DNA of 64,000 bases from Daucus carota subsp. sativus (GCF_001625215.2 NC_030387.2:29101606-29165605), one strand, 5' to 3'. Counted from the first letter of the stretch, positions 44,001 to 56,015 are shown. Translations and numbers: made by a program. The notes: a model not told the origin generated them from the sequence alone.

Positions 44001-44467
44001 AACTACCCCCCTCTCTTCTAGATGGGATATTTGCCCAAATTCAGAGTTCCAGGCTTAAATATCTGAGATTGGGTCCCTTGTCAGAATTGGATTATATTCG
44101 GTGGCCATTCTCTTCTTCTTCTTCTTCTTCTAACCTAATTCAGCTAAGACTGTATGGGTGGGAAGAGGATAAGTCATTAGCGCTCTTTGAGCAACTCCCG
44201 TTCAACGCCTATCCTGCGTTGACTGACTTGACTTTACAATATTTCAAAGGAGTGAAAGCTCTTCCGGATTCAATAGCGAAGCTTCCATCTCTCCGGAGAT
44301 TAAGAATTGAGGATTGTTATAATTTGGAGAGTTTGCCTGCATTTGAAGAATCACATACCCTTCAATTACTGTATATAGTTGGGTGTCCTGTTCTGAGACA
44401 AAGATGCCGTAAGGGTCAAGGGCCAGAATGGTTCAAAATTCAATACGTTCCAACAATAATTTGGTAA
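41026..44467 (+). pseudogene. CC-NB-ARC-LRR resistance gene (RGA-like), frameshifted in CC end
   Basis: The CC domain starts MGEAIVADLAGGLLGKVVSL and runs 88 codons to 41292. Relative to the paralogue at 46255, 26 bases are missing near 41285, which changes frame. The rest (from about 41290 to 44467) is open and carries GMGGQGKTTLAR (P-loop), MWITVSDDFDFIKIL, FLLILDDVWNE (kinase 2), GSCILVTTR, CGGLPLAIK, the CFAYCSIMP region and CKMHDLVHD (MHD), followed by about 20 LRRs ending GPEWFKIQYVPTIIW. Resistance proteins of this type detect pathogen effectors in the cytoplasm. As read, only a CC peptide, or an NB-LRR from an internal ATG, could be made. Near identity of the NB-ARC with the next copy points to very recent duplication or gene conversion. 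Confidence 0.88.
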
Positions 44468-44786
44468 GCTTTGCATGTAAAAATTTATCTATTCTCCCTC
44501 GAAATTAATCTCTGTTTGTACTATTTAATTGATATATCTGATTTTGTTAAATCAGGAATCGTCCGGGGTGCCAGACTAGCAGTAGCTTGGTGAATGGTGA
44601 TCGACTCTACTCCATCTTCCCTGCCTTGACTGATTTGTATGTAGTAAACTTGAAGAAGAGAAAGCTCTCCCGAGTTCAATAGCAAACCTTATATTGCTCA
44701 CGCAGCTAGTTATCTGGAATTCGGAGAATTTGGAGAGTTTGTCCATGTTTGAGAACCATGGGAATTTGCCAATTCTGAAAGAATGA
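44464..44786 (+). other. Putative 92-bp stop-overlapping intron and downstream LRR tail
   Basis: Donor GTAAGC inside TGG TAA G at 44464; acceptor AAATCAG ends at 44555. Splicing would add about 36 residues (WNRPGCQTSSSLVNGDRL onward). Further on, 44680-44786, lies a decayed LRR remnant (ENLESLSMFE) also seen after the copies ending at 49695 and 57849. Confidence 0.5.
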
Positions 44787-45744
44787 TACACGGAAGAGAG
44801 AATGATAATCTATAGTGCATCTTAGTGACTTGCTGTACATCTTACTTTTCAGGGAAATACTCTATTGTTGCCTCGAAGTATTTATGCTCTCTCATAGTTC
44901 TTTATTATATTTTTGTGTCTTCTGGGATCAATGATCAAATAATAGTCAGGTTTAATGATCTAATATGCTTACATCTCATGGCATAATTGATGCAGAAATC
45001 AAGCCTATTTTGTAGTGTTCCTATTTTGACAATTTCGTTTGGCCAAATGAGCTGCGTTGTCACGAGTATTGTTTACATAACCTTGTATGATTATCTTTAT
45101 GTCAGTACTCCAACTGAGACTCGTATTTTCTGTGTCTATTGATCTTACGGAATCATAGAATTATTTCAGAATACTAAGGATGTGGCATGAATCAATTATA
45201 GTGTAATCTATATTGTTGTAGCATAAATAATTTTGCACAGAAGAATAGGACATAAATGCTCCAGAAGAAAATTCCACACTATTTTCTTGCAAATAATTGT
45301 AAGGGTTTCACTACCTTGACATTGACTAAGTTAGTTTTCTTATAAATCATAGTCTTTCATATTTCTATATTGTAGTTTAAGGTTACTATCAACGTTCTTC
45401 CTATGTCTGTTCACAATTTACGATTGTGTTGCTTTACCTAGAGTGTGAGATTTCTCATTCTCCTTTTTTGATATACTGAGAAATTACAGTCGCAACAAAT
45501 TTCTGGAAATCGCAGAGACGAGAGAGTTTGTTTTATATGTTCAATCCTCGAGTCTCTTTTCTCTGTAATAGGACCAGACTCTGGGATCGACAAACATATT
45601 GGGGTTTCAGATTATAAGATTGTTTCAAATAACATAGCACCTGTAGCGACTGCTTGTGATCGTCCTGTTTGTTTGATGAAAATATTTCCGCTTTTCTGTC
45701 ATTTTTACACTGACTTCTTTTTATTCAATCATATCTTTCTGTTT
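44787..45744. other. Intergenic, CNL 3' flank
   Basis: No gene. A segment around 44860-45090 matches 58290-58520 (TTGTTGCCTCGAAGTATTTA), so the 3' flanks were duplicated along with the genes. Confidence 0.45.
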
Positions 45745-46254
45745 TCGAGTTCAGTGATCTAATAATCTCATGACGCAGCTCTTGGAAGCTGGAACTGTAC
45801 GATAACAGATGCAGAAGTCATGCTTACGTATAGCCGGTACGTTCCAATTAACTGTATATACTTTTGAATTGTTCATGGAGCATAACGAGAGAAGTAGTTG
45901 GCATATATTCACCATTTAATTTGTCATTTTCTCTTAAATTATTAAATCCATGTGCTGGGCTCAGTGATAACGTGTTTGCCAGTCCTGATCTGATCATATG
46001 TTTGCTCCAATTAATAAGGCAAAGGCTCTGGAGTATACACATGAATGAATAAATAAATAAATAAAGTCAAACAAATTAATCAAAATTCTCTGCACATTGC
46101 ATCAAGTAGCCAATATTAAAATGGAAAACAAGGGTTGATTCAGCAACTAATCTATAGTACCACTTTATTTAGAAACTATTGTAGCCCATATTACATTTTT
46201 ATCATCTCACCAAATATATCTCAAGAATTATACCAGTGATCAATACAAGAAAAG
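45745..46254 (+). promoter_or_regulatory. CNL upstream region, copy 2
   Basis: Second copy of the block at 40520-41025, differing at few positions. Contains the same AATGAATAAATAAATAAA tract and the same bases before the ATG. Confidence 0.6.
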
Positions 46255-49200
46255 ATGGGCGAGGCTATTGTAGCTGATTTGGCTGGCGGATTGCTGGGCA
46301 AGCTTGTTTCACTTGCAGCAGAGGAAGTCGTCCAGGCCTGGAATTTTCATGAAGATCTCGACACACTCCACCAGCGCATGGAATCAGTCGGGGCTCTCTT
46401 GTACGATGCTCATACCAAGAATTTAATCATGTCTACTGCCAAAAACTGGTTTGACAAACTTGAAGCTGTTGCGAATGTTGCTAATGTATTTATGGATGAA
46501 CTTGCATATGAAGTCACTCGAAGAAAAGCGGAGAATCGCCATAAGTCACTTGACTTCTTCATTCCTACCAAAAATACCCTACTATATCGTCTCAAGGTAG
46601 CTCATAAAATCAAGTCCATTCAAGCTTCCTTTGATGAAATTTTCAAATCGGCAGTAGATCTCGGACTACAGCCTGTAGCATATTTAAGGTCAACGGTGCA
46701 AGATAGAGACATCCGCAGCACCCCTTCATATGAAGACAAGTCAATAATAGTTGGACGAGATGAAGATGTATCGTACCTAGTTCAAACAGTGTGCAAAAAA
46801 CATGAAGAGGATTTAGAAGTCATTGTTGTAGCGGGAATGGGAGGTCAAGGCAAGACAACTCTTGCTCGTATGGTTTTCAATAGTGATAATGTCATTACCA
46901 TGTTCCCGGATCAGAGGATGTGGATTACTGTATCAGATGACTTTGACTTCATTAAGATTTTGAATCAGATGGTAGAATCACTTACTTTAACCAACTTGGG
47001 GTTGACAAATCCACAAGCACTTACCCGTAAACTTCAGGAGAGTCTAAAGGGAAAAAAGTTTCTGCTCATACTTGATGATGTCTGGAATGAAGAATCGGTG
47101 AAGTGGGATAACCTGACAAATTCTTTGCTTGAAATTGGTGGTGACAAAGGAAGCTGTATTCTGGTTACCACCCGTAAACAAGAGGTCATTATTGCCATGA
47201 GAAGTTGTGTGTCTTATTGGCTGGAAAAATTAACAGAGGATGAAAGTTATGAACTGTTCAAGAAAATAGCATTTTCAGATGGAGGAGTTTTAGAGACCGA
47301 GGCATTTGCGACCATCGGGAGAAGCATGGTGAAAAGGTGTGGTGGCCTACCTCTGGCAATAAAGGCATTGGCGGGGTTATTATACTCGAAGAAGTCTGAG
47401 CAAGAATGGTTGGAGATCCAATGCAGTGAAACATGGGAATCAAAAAGTGTATTGCCTTCCTTGAAGTTATCATATGATAATTTACCTTCTTTGTCATTGA
47501 AACAATGTTTTGCATATTGCTCTATTATGCCAAAGAATTCATTCATCTATAAGGATGAACTGATACAGATATGGTTGGCATTAGGGTTCCTCCTGCCCCC
47601 AAGAAGAAGTATTGCACTGACGGAAGATATTGGCAGCAAATACTTCAAAATTCTGTTGGGAAATTCTTTGTTACAAGACGAAGAAAAGGATGAATGTGGG
47701 AACATCATCAGATGCAAGATGCATGATCTAGTGCATGATCTTGCACTAGAAGTATCTAAACATCACTCGGTATCTGTGAAGGCAGGTGAAGAGCTGAGTC
47801 ATGATTGCAAGGCTGTATACATGAGGCTTGATAACGGGGTTTCAACAATCAAACCAACAATTCTGAAGAGAGCCTTTGAGAGAGTACAAGTATTATATGC
47901 AGGGGCAGATATCCTTCTTCATGTGTTACCTTATCTCACACACCTGACTGTTCTGGTGTTAAATGCGGATGATAATCAGGTTGCCCAGGAGTTGCCATTT
48001 TCACTACGCAAGATGAAATATCTTAAACATCTCGATATTTCTCACTACAAATTGCCTACTGACATCACAGAACTGTACAACTTGCAGACACTGAGAGTTG
48101 GAGACCTAGATGAGATTCCAAAAAGGTTTAGCAACTTGATTAATCTGAGACATTTGTACATTCGTAACAACTATGGTAAAAAATGCATGTTTAATGGGAT
48201 AGAAAGGTTGATTAGTCTGCAAACACTTCCTTACTTTGTTGTGAGTAAAAATCAAAATTGTCTCGTTGGACAACTGGGAGGGTTGAAACATCTTAGTGGT
48301 GAGATTAGACTCTATGGCCTTTACGAGGTGGCAAATATCGAAGAAGCAAGAAAAGCAAAGCTTTGTGAGAAGTCCAGTATTCAGTGTTTACAGTTGAACT
48401 GGAGGAATACTGAATTTGGTCACGAAGACAGTCAGCACAATGATGAGGATGGGAGCAATGAAGACGAAATGGAAGACAAAGAATACAACGACCAGGATGT
48501 GATGGAAGGATTGGAACCTCACCCAAATCTGAAAACATTGATGATTGTCGGTTTTAGAGGAAAGAAGTTTGCATCTTGGATTACAGTGATGCTGAACTTG
48601 GTGAAACTCACATTGAGAAATTGCAACCGATGTGAAGTACTTCCACCACTTAGTCACCTTCCCAAATTGAGGGAGATAGTGATTGAAGGGATGAGAAATC
48701 TTAGGGTTGTGGGAGATGTTTTCTGTGGTGGCCAAAGTGTATTTCCTCAACTTGAGAGGTTGAATATAGAGAATTGTCCAAGGTTGAGAAAGATACTGCC
48801 TAGTTGCACAGGGGTTAGTTCTCAGAGTGAATTTCCTAAACTTGAGATTTTGAAAATTACAAATTGCCCAAGGTTGAGAACGATCCCGAAAAGTTATTTT
48901 CCGTCCTTAAAGAATTTGGTTATTACTGATTTGGAGAGTGATATGATGTTGGGAACTATGAGCAGATATGTTAGCTCATTAACCTCTCTATCGCTTTTGA
49001 GGATCGGTGATTGAGGAGGAGACTCATCTTTATCTTCGTTTTCGAACATGGAATCCATGATTAACAATTCTCTGTCTTTGACCGAATTAGAGCTATATGA
49101 CTGCAAGGGCTTAAAATGTCTAACCATTGGTGTCTCCCTTGAATACTTATTCATCGATGATTGCCCGCATCTAACTAGTATAAATTTAGTTGAAGGGTCA

Positions 49201-49695
49201 GCTGGTCTCAAAATATTTGGGATTGGGATACTCCCCTCCTCTCTTCTAGATGGGCGATTGTCCCAAATTCAGTGTTCCAGGCTTGAATGTCTGAGGTTAG
49301 GTCCCTTCTCAGATGAATTTGATTATATTCCGTGGCCATTCTCTTCTTCTTCTTTTTCTAACCTATCTATGCTATATCTGTATGGGTGGGAAAAGGTTAA
49401 GTCATTAGTGCACTTTGAGCAACGCCTGTTCACCGCCTTTCCTGCCTTGGGTTCTTTGACTTTATGTGGTTTCGAAGGATTGAAAGCTCTTCCGGATTCA
49501 ATAGCAAAACTTCCATCTCTCAAGGTATTATTCATCTTTGAATGTAATAATTTGGAGAGTTTGCCTGTATTTGAAGAATCTCATATCCTTCAAGCACTGG
49601 CTATAATTGAGTGTCCTGTTCTGAGACAAAGATGCTGTAAGGGTCAAGGCCCAGAATGGTTCAAAATTCAATACGTTCCAAATATATATTGGTAA
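46255..49695 (+). pseudogene. CC-NB-ARC-LRR resistance gene (RGA-like) with one nonsense codon
   Basis: One continuous frame of 1146 codons, broken only by TGA at 49012-49014, where the paralogues have GGA. As read, the product is 919 residues. CC domain with MGEAIVADLAGGLLGKLVSL; P-loop GMGGQGKTT (194-202), kinase 2 LILDDVW (271-277), GLPL (364-367) and MHD (489-491). LRRs run from about 530. An acidic insert (GHEDSQHNDEDGSNEDEMED) enlarges one LRR relative to the copy at 41026. One LRR unit (FPSLKQL..PNLEEWEAA) has been lost here. The C-terminal part (49048-49695) keeps the family ending GPEWFKIQYVPNIYW. A truncated CNL may still signal, or the allele is dead; sequence alone does not say. 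All nucleotide-binding motifs are intact. Confidence 0.9.
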
Positions 49696-49988
49696 GCTTT
49701 GCACGTCAAATTTATCTCTTCTCCCTCTCAATTAATCTCTGTTTGTACTATTTAATTGATATATCTGATCTTATTCAATCAGGGATCTTGAGAGCTCGTA
49801 GGGAGCTTTTTAGCTTGGTGAGACTCCATCTTCCCTGCCTTGACTGATTTGGTAAAGAAAAGAAAGCTTTCCCGAGTTCAATAGCAGACCATCTATTGCT
49901 CAAGCAGTTAATTATTCAGAACTCTGAAAATTTGGAGAGTTTGTCCATGTTTGAGAACAACGAGAATTTGGCAATTCTGAAAGAATGA
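49692..49988 (+). other. Putative 91-bp stop-overlapping intron and LRR tail
   Basis: Donor in TGG TAA G at 49692, acceptor TTCAATCAG ending at 49782. Splicing would add WDLESS then stop. A decayed LRR tail (SENLESLSMFENNENL) follows at about 49910-49988. Confidence 0.5.
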
Positions 49989-50399
49989 TACACGGAAGAG
50001 AGAATGGTCCAAGATTCAACATATTCCAGATATAATTTATGTGAACTTGCATATATAAATTATCACCTCACCCTCTGTTTATCACTGTTTTAATGATATA
50101 TCTTTATTTGTTTGAATCAGGATTTAGATATTGCAGTATCTCCTTCTTGTCACTGTATTCCGTGTTCAATTTCCAAAAATTATACTCCTAAATGCTTCTG
50201 AATATTATTCCTTCCTTCACAGAGTGCAAAGTTATTTATCCCTGGAGTGAGATAAAAAGTGATATATGTCCGATATTAATCTTTTTTAGATAAAAATTAA
50301 TTATATTGTCCATATCCTTCGTACTATATAAAAATATTAAACAAAACAGAAGACTTGAGTCCTTGACTGTTTAAGATAAATATGGTAGACATATGAAGA

Positions 50400-51240
50400 T
50401 TAAAGGGAGGACAGAGAATGCAACGACGAGGATGTGATGAAGGATCAGAACCTCATCAAAATATAATTGAATTGACTATTGAAGATTTTATGGGGCAGAA
50501 GCTTGCAGCATGGATTACAATGATGAGAAACTTAGTGAAAATCTCATTTGCAGATCGCAACAGATGCCAAGTACTTCCACCACTTGGTCATCATCCTGAT
50601 CTTAGAAAGATGGAAATTTATTGGATGCCTGATCTCAGGGTTATGGGGAGTGATTTATGCTCTGTAGCAGATACAATAACACTGTATCCGTCACTGATAG
50701 AGCTCTTTTTGTCCGATAGGCCAAACCTAGAAGAATGGGTAGAAGCAATTATAAGTAGGGGCGATGGCCAATGTGTGTTTCCTGAACTTGAGCATTTAGA
50801 AATTGTGAATTGTCCAAGGTTTTAAGCAAGATCCTGAATAGTTGTTTTTCGTCCTTGAAGGAGTTGAGACTTGTCAAGAGTAGCATGATACTAGAAACTA
50901 TGAGCAGAAGTGCTAGCTCACTTACCTCTCTTGAGCTCAAGTTTATCAGTGATGCAAGAGGAGATTCATCTTCTTCTATGATTAACCTGCTGCTGCTGAA
51001 AAACAGTTACCTGTCTTTGACCAAATTCGAGATACGTGAGTCAAGGATCTAAGACGTCTAACGCTTGGTGCCTCTCTTGACAGCTTGTTTGTAATGGATG
51101 AACGCATCTAATTAGCATTGATTTAGCCGATATTTCAATTGTGGGATTCCCCTCCCCCCTGTCAGAACCAGTATTTGCCTGGCTTGTAGAATTGGGCTTA
51201 GATCCCTTTTCCGAGGAATCAGATGAATTTTTTCAGATAT
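50400..51240 (+). pseudogene. LRR-only fragment of CNL gene
   Basis: Begins inside the family LRR domain (EDVM-like, then GQKLAAWITMMRNLVKIS and NRCQVLPPLGHHPDL), continues through PNLEEWVEAIISRGDG to IVNCPRF, changes frame at about 50822, and goes on as SCFSSLKELRLVKSSM and LTSLELKFISDARGDSSSS to a stop at 51052. Decayed family sequence reaches about 51240. No start, CC or NB-ARC. The part 50811-51235 is copied almost exactly at 53268-53690. Confidence 0.8.
50811..51235 (+). repeat. Recent direct duplication, copy 1 (of LRR piece)
   Basis: TTGTCCAAGGTTTTAAGCAA onward is nearly identical to 53268-53690, including non-coding parts; only a few differences near the end (for instance GGATGAACG against GGTTGAACG). 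Confidence 0.9.
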
Positions 51241-51269
51241 TATTATGCACCCTTTGTTTATATTGACAG

Positions 51270-51375
51270 GACTCTGTTCTCGGATCTCCTAAACATCAGA
51301 GACTTGGATGGGGATGTGACATGTTACCTCGCGTTGGAGATATGGAGCTTGAAGATTTATGGATAGAACAATCAA
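51270..51375 (+). pseudogene. Conserved downstream segment (QRLGWGCDMLP) of CNL family
   Basis: Reads HQRLGWGCDMLPRVGDMEL then DLWIEQSR and ends at AAG GTACATCATG, a possible splice donor. Relatives lie at 58738-58835, 56325-56385 and 34897-34950. It may be a 3' exon of an ancestral gene, now detached. Confidence 0.5.
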
Positions 51376-52369
51376 GGTACATCATGCAGCATCTCTTTAT
51401 TGTTACTATTCTAGAGTTTTGTTTGATAAATCAGTCCTTGATGCATTTGAATTACTTCTTATATAAATCTTGTATTGACATGTACTACTAGATTCTAATA
51501 CATTTTAGCACATTATTACAGCTATTGTGAAGAATTTGAGATTATGTATGCTAATTGATCGTGGATCTTTTAAATATCGATGCACAGTGATGGCTGGATT
51601 TTATCTATTTTTAGAGTGGTCAGTATTTCAAATTTATAAATAGGTGATTGGACAATATTTTTATGTTTCAAAGAAATGTCTAAGGGTTATTTTGTGATTC
51701 TTTTTTACCGGAAAAGTGGGCCTTAGCAACCTTTTGATGAATTAAGAGAATACATGGTCATCTTATTACAAATTTGAAATTTCGACAATCAAAATGAAAA
51801 AATGGATAAAGTTCGGCTTCTAAAGATATTCTCCTTTTTTTATATTACTGGCAAATTATAATCGCATCGAATTTCTGGAAATAATTCTTTTCAAGGAAAT
51901 GCTCTACTTGTTGCTTAGAAATTACTAGTTACCAAAATTCCTGCTTTGAAGTCATTTTTACACGATGACTTCCTATGATTCGTAATTATTTTTTCGAGTT
52001 TGCGCATCTAATAATCTCAAAGTGCAACTCTTGAAAGTTGCTTAGAAATTATTGAATCCATGTGCTGGTCTCAAGTTACAATGTGTGTAATTTACGGCAC
52101 TGATCAGCGACTTCACCGGACATTACTGTGTCTTCTGACAACAACCATAAGCTTTTCTATTTCAACTTTGTTAGCTCCCCTGGCTGTCAGCTTAATCCAT
52201 CAGATCTATATTTTTAGTTTATTTAAACATACACATGCACTGCAAATTGCAACGTGACTGAGATAAATTACTTCCTTAAGTTGTCAATTTCACAGTGATT
52301 AACAATAAAATGTATCATAATATTATACTTTTCATATTTTTGCGAGTCCTCATCATGTATTCATGTGCT
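51376..52369. other. Intergenic, mixed CNL flanking pieces
   Basis: No gene. Near 52005-52080 the start of the shared CNL upstream block appears (CTAATAATCTCAAAGTGCAA), is broken by about 290 bp of unrelated DNA, and resumes near 52370. Confidence 0.4.
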
Positions 52370-52645
52370 TGCTCTGATCAATCTGGCAAAGCCTCTGGAG
52401 TATACACATGAATGAATGAATGAATGAATAAATAAAGTCAAACAAATTAATTGTGTCACGATTAAATAAATCAAAATTCTCCTCATGTTGCATCAACTAG
52501 CCATTATGAAAATGGGAAACAAGGGTTGATTCAGCAACTAATTTATAGTGCCACTTGATTTAGAAACTGCTATAGCCCAAATTACACTTCTATCATGTCA
52601 CCAAATATATCTCGAGAATTATACCAGTGATCAATACAAGAAAAG

Positions 52646-52813
52646 ATGGCCGAGGCTATTGTAGCAGATTTGGCTGGCGGATTGCTGGGCAAGCTTGTTT
52701 CACTCGCAGCTGATGAAGTTGTCCAGGCTTGGAATCTTCATGAAGATCTCGACACACTGCACCAGCGCCTGGAATTTATCGATTTCTTACGAGTGAGGTG
52801 TCGATATATATGA
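52646..52813 (+). pseudogene. Truncated CC domain of CNL gene
   Basis: 55 residues: MAEAIVADLAGGLLGKLVSL, then the family DEVVQAWNLHEDLDTLHQRL, then unrelated IDFLRVRCRYI and a stop. Preceded by the CNL upstream block (52370-52645) with a longer AATG tract. The match ends abruptly at residue 44, and the following 270 bases are unrelated, so the gene was cut by deletion or insertion. Confidence 0.8.
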
Positions 52814-53230
52814 ATCGAGGGATTTTGATTCCGATAATTGGTTAGTTAGACGATCATAAAAGTGATATCATTTGAAAAATAATGAAAATAATGTTATAAT
52901 TTTGTGATCGATTTGTTTAGAAAACAAAGGGATTTGATCGAAAAATTGAATAAAAATTAGGATTTCATGTAAATGACTGAGGAGAGAACCCTAGATTGGA
53001 TCTGCAAAGAAAATCCAGATAGGATAGGATATGGATAAGACAATTATTAGGTTGACTGGTTGAGTGGTGGAAAACAAAGAATGATCTGCCAATATTAAAA
53101 TGCAAAACAAAGGTTGATCTAGCAACAAATCTATAGTGCCACTTGATTTAGAAACTGTTATAGCCCAAATTACATTTTTATCATCTCACCAAATATATCT
53201 CAAGAATTATACCAGTCAATACAAGAAAAG

Positions 53231-53509
53231 ATGGGCGAGGCTATTGTTGCTGATTTGGCTAGTAAATTGTCCAAGGTTTTAAGCAAGATCCTGAATAGTT
53301 GTTTTTCGTCCTTGAAGGAGTTGAGACTTGTCAAGAGTAGCATGATACTAGAAACTATGAGCAGAAGTGCTAGCTCACTTACCTCTCTTGAGCTCAAGTT
53401 TATCAGTGATGCAAGAGGAGATTCATCTTCTTCTATGATTAACCTGCTGCTGCTGAAAAACAGTTACCTGTCTTTGACCAAATTCGAGATACGTGAGTCA
53501 AGGATCTAA
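53231..53509 (+). pseudogene. In-frame CC-start/LRR chimera, 92 residues
   Basis: The first 10 codons (MGEAIVADLA) and the preceding 150 bases are the CNL promoter and start. After SK the frame passes directly into the LRR piece that also lies at 50811 (LSKVLSKILNSCFSSLKELR). The join is in frame for the frame used here and gives a 92-residue protein. The LRR match continues past the stop in decayed form to about 53917 (KVKTLVLFDQIQFPALK-like and PNSIARLPSL). Probably a product of ectopic recombination; whether it is expressed is unknown. Confidence 0.75.
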
Positions 53510-53690
53510 GACGTCTAACGCTTGGTGCCTCTCTTGACAGCTTGTTTGTAATGGTTGAACGCATCTAATTAGCATTGATTTAGCCGATATTTCAATTGTG
53601 GGATTCCCCTCCCCCCTGTCAGGACCAGTATTTGCCGCGCTAGTAGAATTCGGCTGAGGTCCCTTTTCCGAGGAATTAATCGGATGAATT
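53268..53690 (+). repeat. Recent direct duplication, copy 2 (of LRR piece)
   Basis: Copy of 50811-51235, about 2.46 kb away in direct orientation. Its left junction lies at AATTGTCCAAGGTT. Confidence 0.9.
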
Positions 53691-53917
53691 TTCATGGCCA
53701 TCATCTTCTTCTTTGAATGCGACTTCATTTCCTAAGCTAATCTTGCTTCATTTGCTTGGGTCGGGAAAGGTAAAGACATTGGTGCTCTTTGATCAAATTC
53801 AGTTCCCTGCCTTGAAAGTGTTGTTTATAATTGATTCCATACCTAGTGGCTAGTTAATTGATTTCATACCTAGTGGCTAGTTCTCCCAAATTCAATAGCA
53901 AGACTTCCATCTCTAAG

Positions 53918-54613
53918 GGCAAACCCAGCAGTGATCGAAAGATCCAAATTTGGAGCAGATTATCCCAAATTCTTCTCCAGCAGTAATTCAAAAAGTGATC
54001 CAAATTTGGATCAGTGAATAGTACTGATCCAAATTTGGATCACCATTGTTCACTGATCCAAATTTGGATCACCTACTTTATTATAAAATAATGATTTTGT
54101 TATTTCTATATCTTTCGTTTATCGGACTTAAAATTAATTTGTGATTATTAATATTTAATTAATAATAATTAATAATTAACAGAATTAATGTTTTAATAAA
54201 AACTTAGAATAATAGGATAGCAAATTTCATTGAAATTAAAAAAAGAGTACATTACATGCATACAATAAGAATTACATAAAATGCATGAAATAAAATTACA
54301 ATATCGAGAAATGACTAGAAAACAGTACGACAAATATAAATTTTGATTTAATTGAACATATTATTTTTTTTTCCTTTGAGATAATCAAAATATTATCCGT
54401 AACTATTCATATCATTTTGGGATACTTGAGCTTCATCTTCATTGTCTTGATTTTGAGTTCAATATAAAATTTATGTAATGTAATATACAAAAAGTAATTT
54501 GGATCAGAATTTGGATCACGTTGCTGGAGTTGGTCAGAAATTTAGATCAGAATTTGGATCAGTTGGTGATCCAAATTTAAATTTTTTGATCACAACTGCT
54601 GGAGATGGCTAAA
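53918..54613. mobile_element. TIR element with CCAGCAGT ends
   Basis: The left end has CCCAGCAGTGATC and the right end, on the other strand, CCAGCAGTTGTGATC. It is inserted in the run PNSIARLPSL of the LRR remnant. Several copies of the palindrome GATCCAAATTTGGATC lie near the ends. The target duplication is uncertain and borders are approximate. Confidence 0.5.
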
Positions 54614-54827
54614 GGGACTGCGTAGTCTTAGGTTTGTGTTTGGAAATTAGCGGTGTGAGGAAAAATTAGAGATTTGTGGTGATTTAGAGGTTTGACAATT
54701 TTAATCCGCTAATGATAGTGTTGGATAGTTAGCTAAGAATTTCACTTTGTTCTCACTCGTTAGCTTTAGGGGGAATATTGAGGACTTAAATACAAGAATA
54801 GTTTAGTCTTTGTAATTGAGTAGGTAT

Positions 54828-55532
54828 TAGGGCTGCTCATGGGTTGTCCAACCCGTTCAAACCAACCCCACCCAACCTTGAACTAGGCCGACTAACCCGA
54901 CACATTCCAAACCGTGGGTTAATTGGGTTGATTTTTGGTTGAGCCGTTTATTATGGGTTGGGTTGAAATATAACTTTTAAAAACCTTAAACCAACCCAAC
55001 CCGGTCAAAATATATCTTTATCACTCTGATAGAATATTTTTGGTTGCTCACGGAACTATATTTATTTATTTGATGATCGAATGTGCAGTGAGTGTAGTGC
55101 AATGTGCAGAAAAAATTAGAAATAAAGCTTTGTAGTTCAAATCAAACGACTCACATTACTAGTTCTTATGATTATATATCATGGCGAAAACATTATTTTT
55201 AATAGTTAGTAGTGTATTAAGATTCAGCTGTCCACCTTAGTATGAAGAGAATATCTGCACTCTAAAAGCACATGATATTTTGTATCGGTGCAGTGTGCTA
55301 TGTTATTGTTAATTGTACACAACAAAATGGTGCAAAACATGTTTTGGGTTATGCTTATCTTGCAAATTTTCAACCCGATCAACCCTACCCTAACCAACCC
55401 AACCCGTCATACAATTAGTAGGGTTGGGTTTCTAATTCTTTTTATGATTAATGGGTTAAATTTTTGTAACCCGTACTAAATTTTTGTAGCGAATGATCGA
55501 AACCGGTCCAACCCAGCCCATGTGCAGCCCTA
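54828..55532. mobile_element. hAT-like MITE with CCAACCC-rich ends
   Basis: A perfect 8-bp target duplication GTAGGTAT (54820-54827 and 55533-55540). The ends TAGGGCTGCTCATGGGTTG and, on the other strand, TAGGGCTGCACATGGGCTGG are inverted repeats, followed by runs of AACCCAACCC and its mirror. 705 bp, non-coding. Confidence 0.92.
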
Positions 55533-55712
55533 GTAGGTATTGTATTCTATATAAAGTCCCACTTAGTTTCATTCTAGGCAGACTTTGACCATGTAGTCCT
55601 TTTGAGATATATAGCAGTAAAAACATATCGTTTCATTCACTGTTCTTCTTGGTTCTTCCTTCAAGATATAAACTACATTTACTTAGATATATGAAAGTTA
55701 TAACCTCGAGAC

Positions 55713-55805
55713 AGCTGCGTGTCCAGTTCTGAGAGAAAGATATAGCAAGGGAAGTGGGCCGGAATGGTTTAAGATTCAATATATTCAAATTATAAAATTG
55801 AATTA
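55713..55805 (+). pseudogene. C-terminal end of CNL gene
   Basis: Reads CPVLRERYSKGSGPEWFKIQ then YIQIIKLN and a stop, the family's last residues. It is probably the far end of the LRR remnant starting at 53231, separated from it by two transposons. Confidence 0.75.
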
Positions 55806-55924
55806 GATCAGTTCAGTACAAGCCTAAGTATAGCCTTCAACTCTATAAACTTTTATTAGAGCAGTTCCCGAAGAATTTGGAGGGTTTGCGAACGTGTGAA
55901 AAACTTCATAGCATTCGAGGATTG

Positions 55925-56015
55925 GATATGACTGATGTCCTGTCATGAAAGTAAGATGTAAAGGCTGAGTGCCCCAAAATGGTTCCGGGTTCAGCGTATT
56001 ACACCGATAATATGG
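55925..56015 (+). pseudogene. Second C-terminal CNL end, decayed
   Basis: CCTGTCATGAAAGTAAGATG and the following CCAAAATGGTTCCGGGTTCA correspond to the family end CPV..RC..G..WF, in broken frames. Confidence 0.5.
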
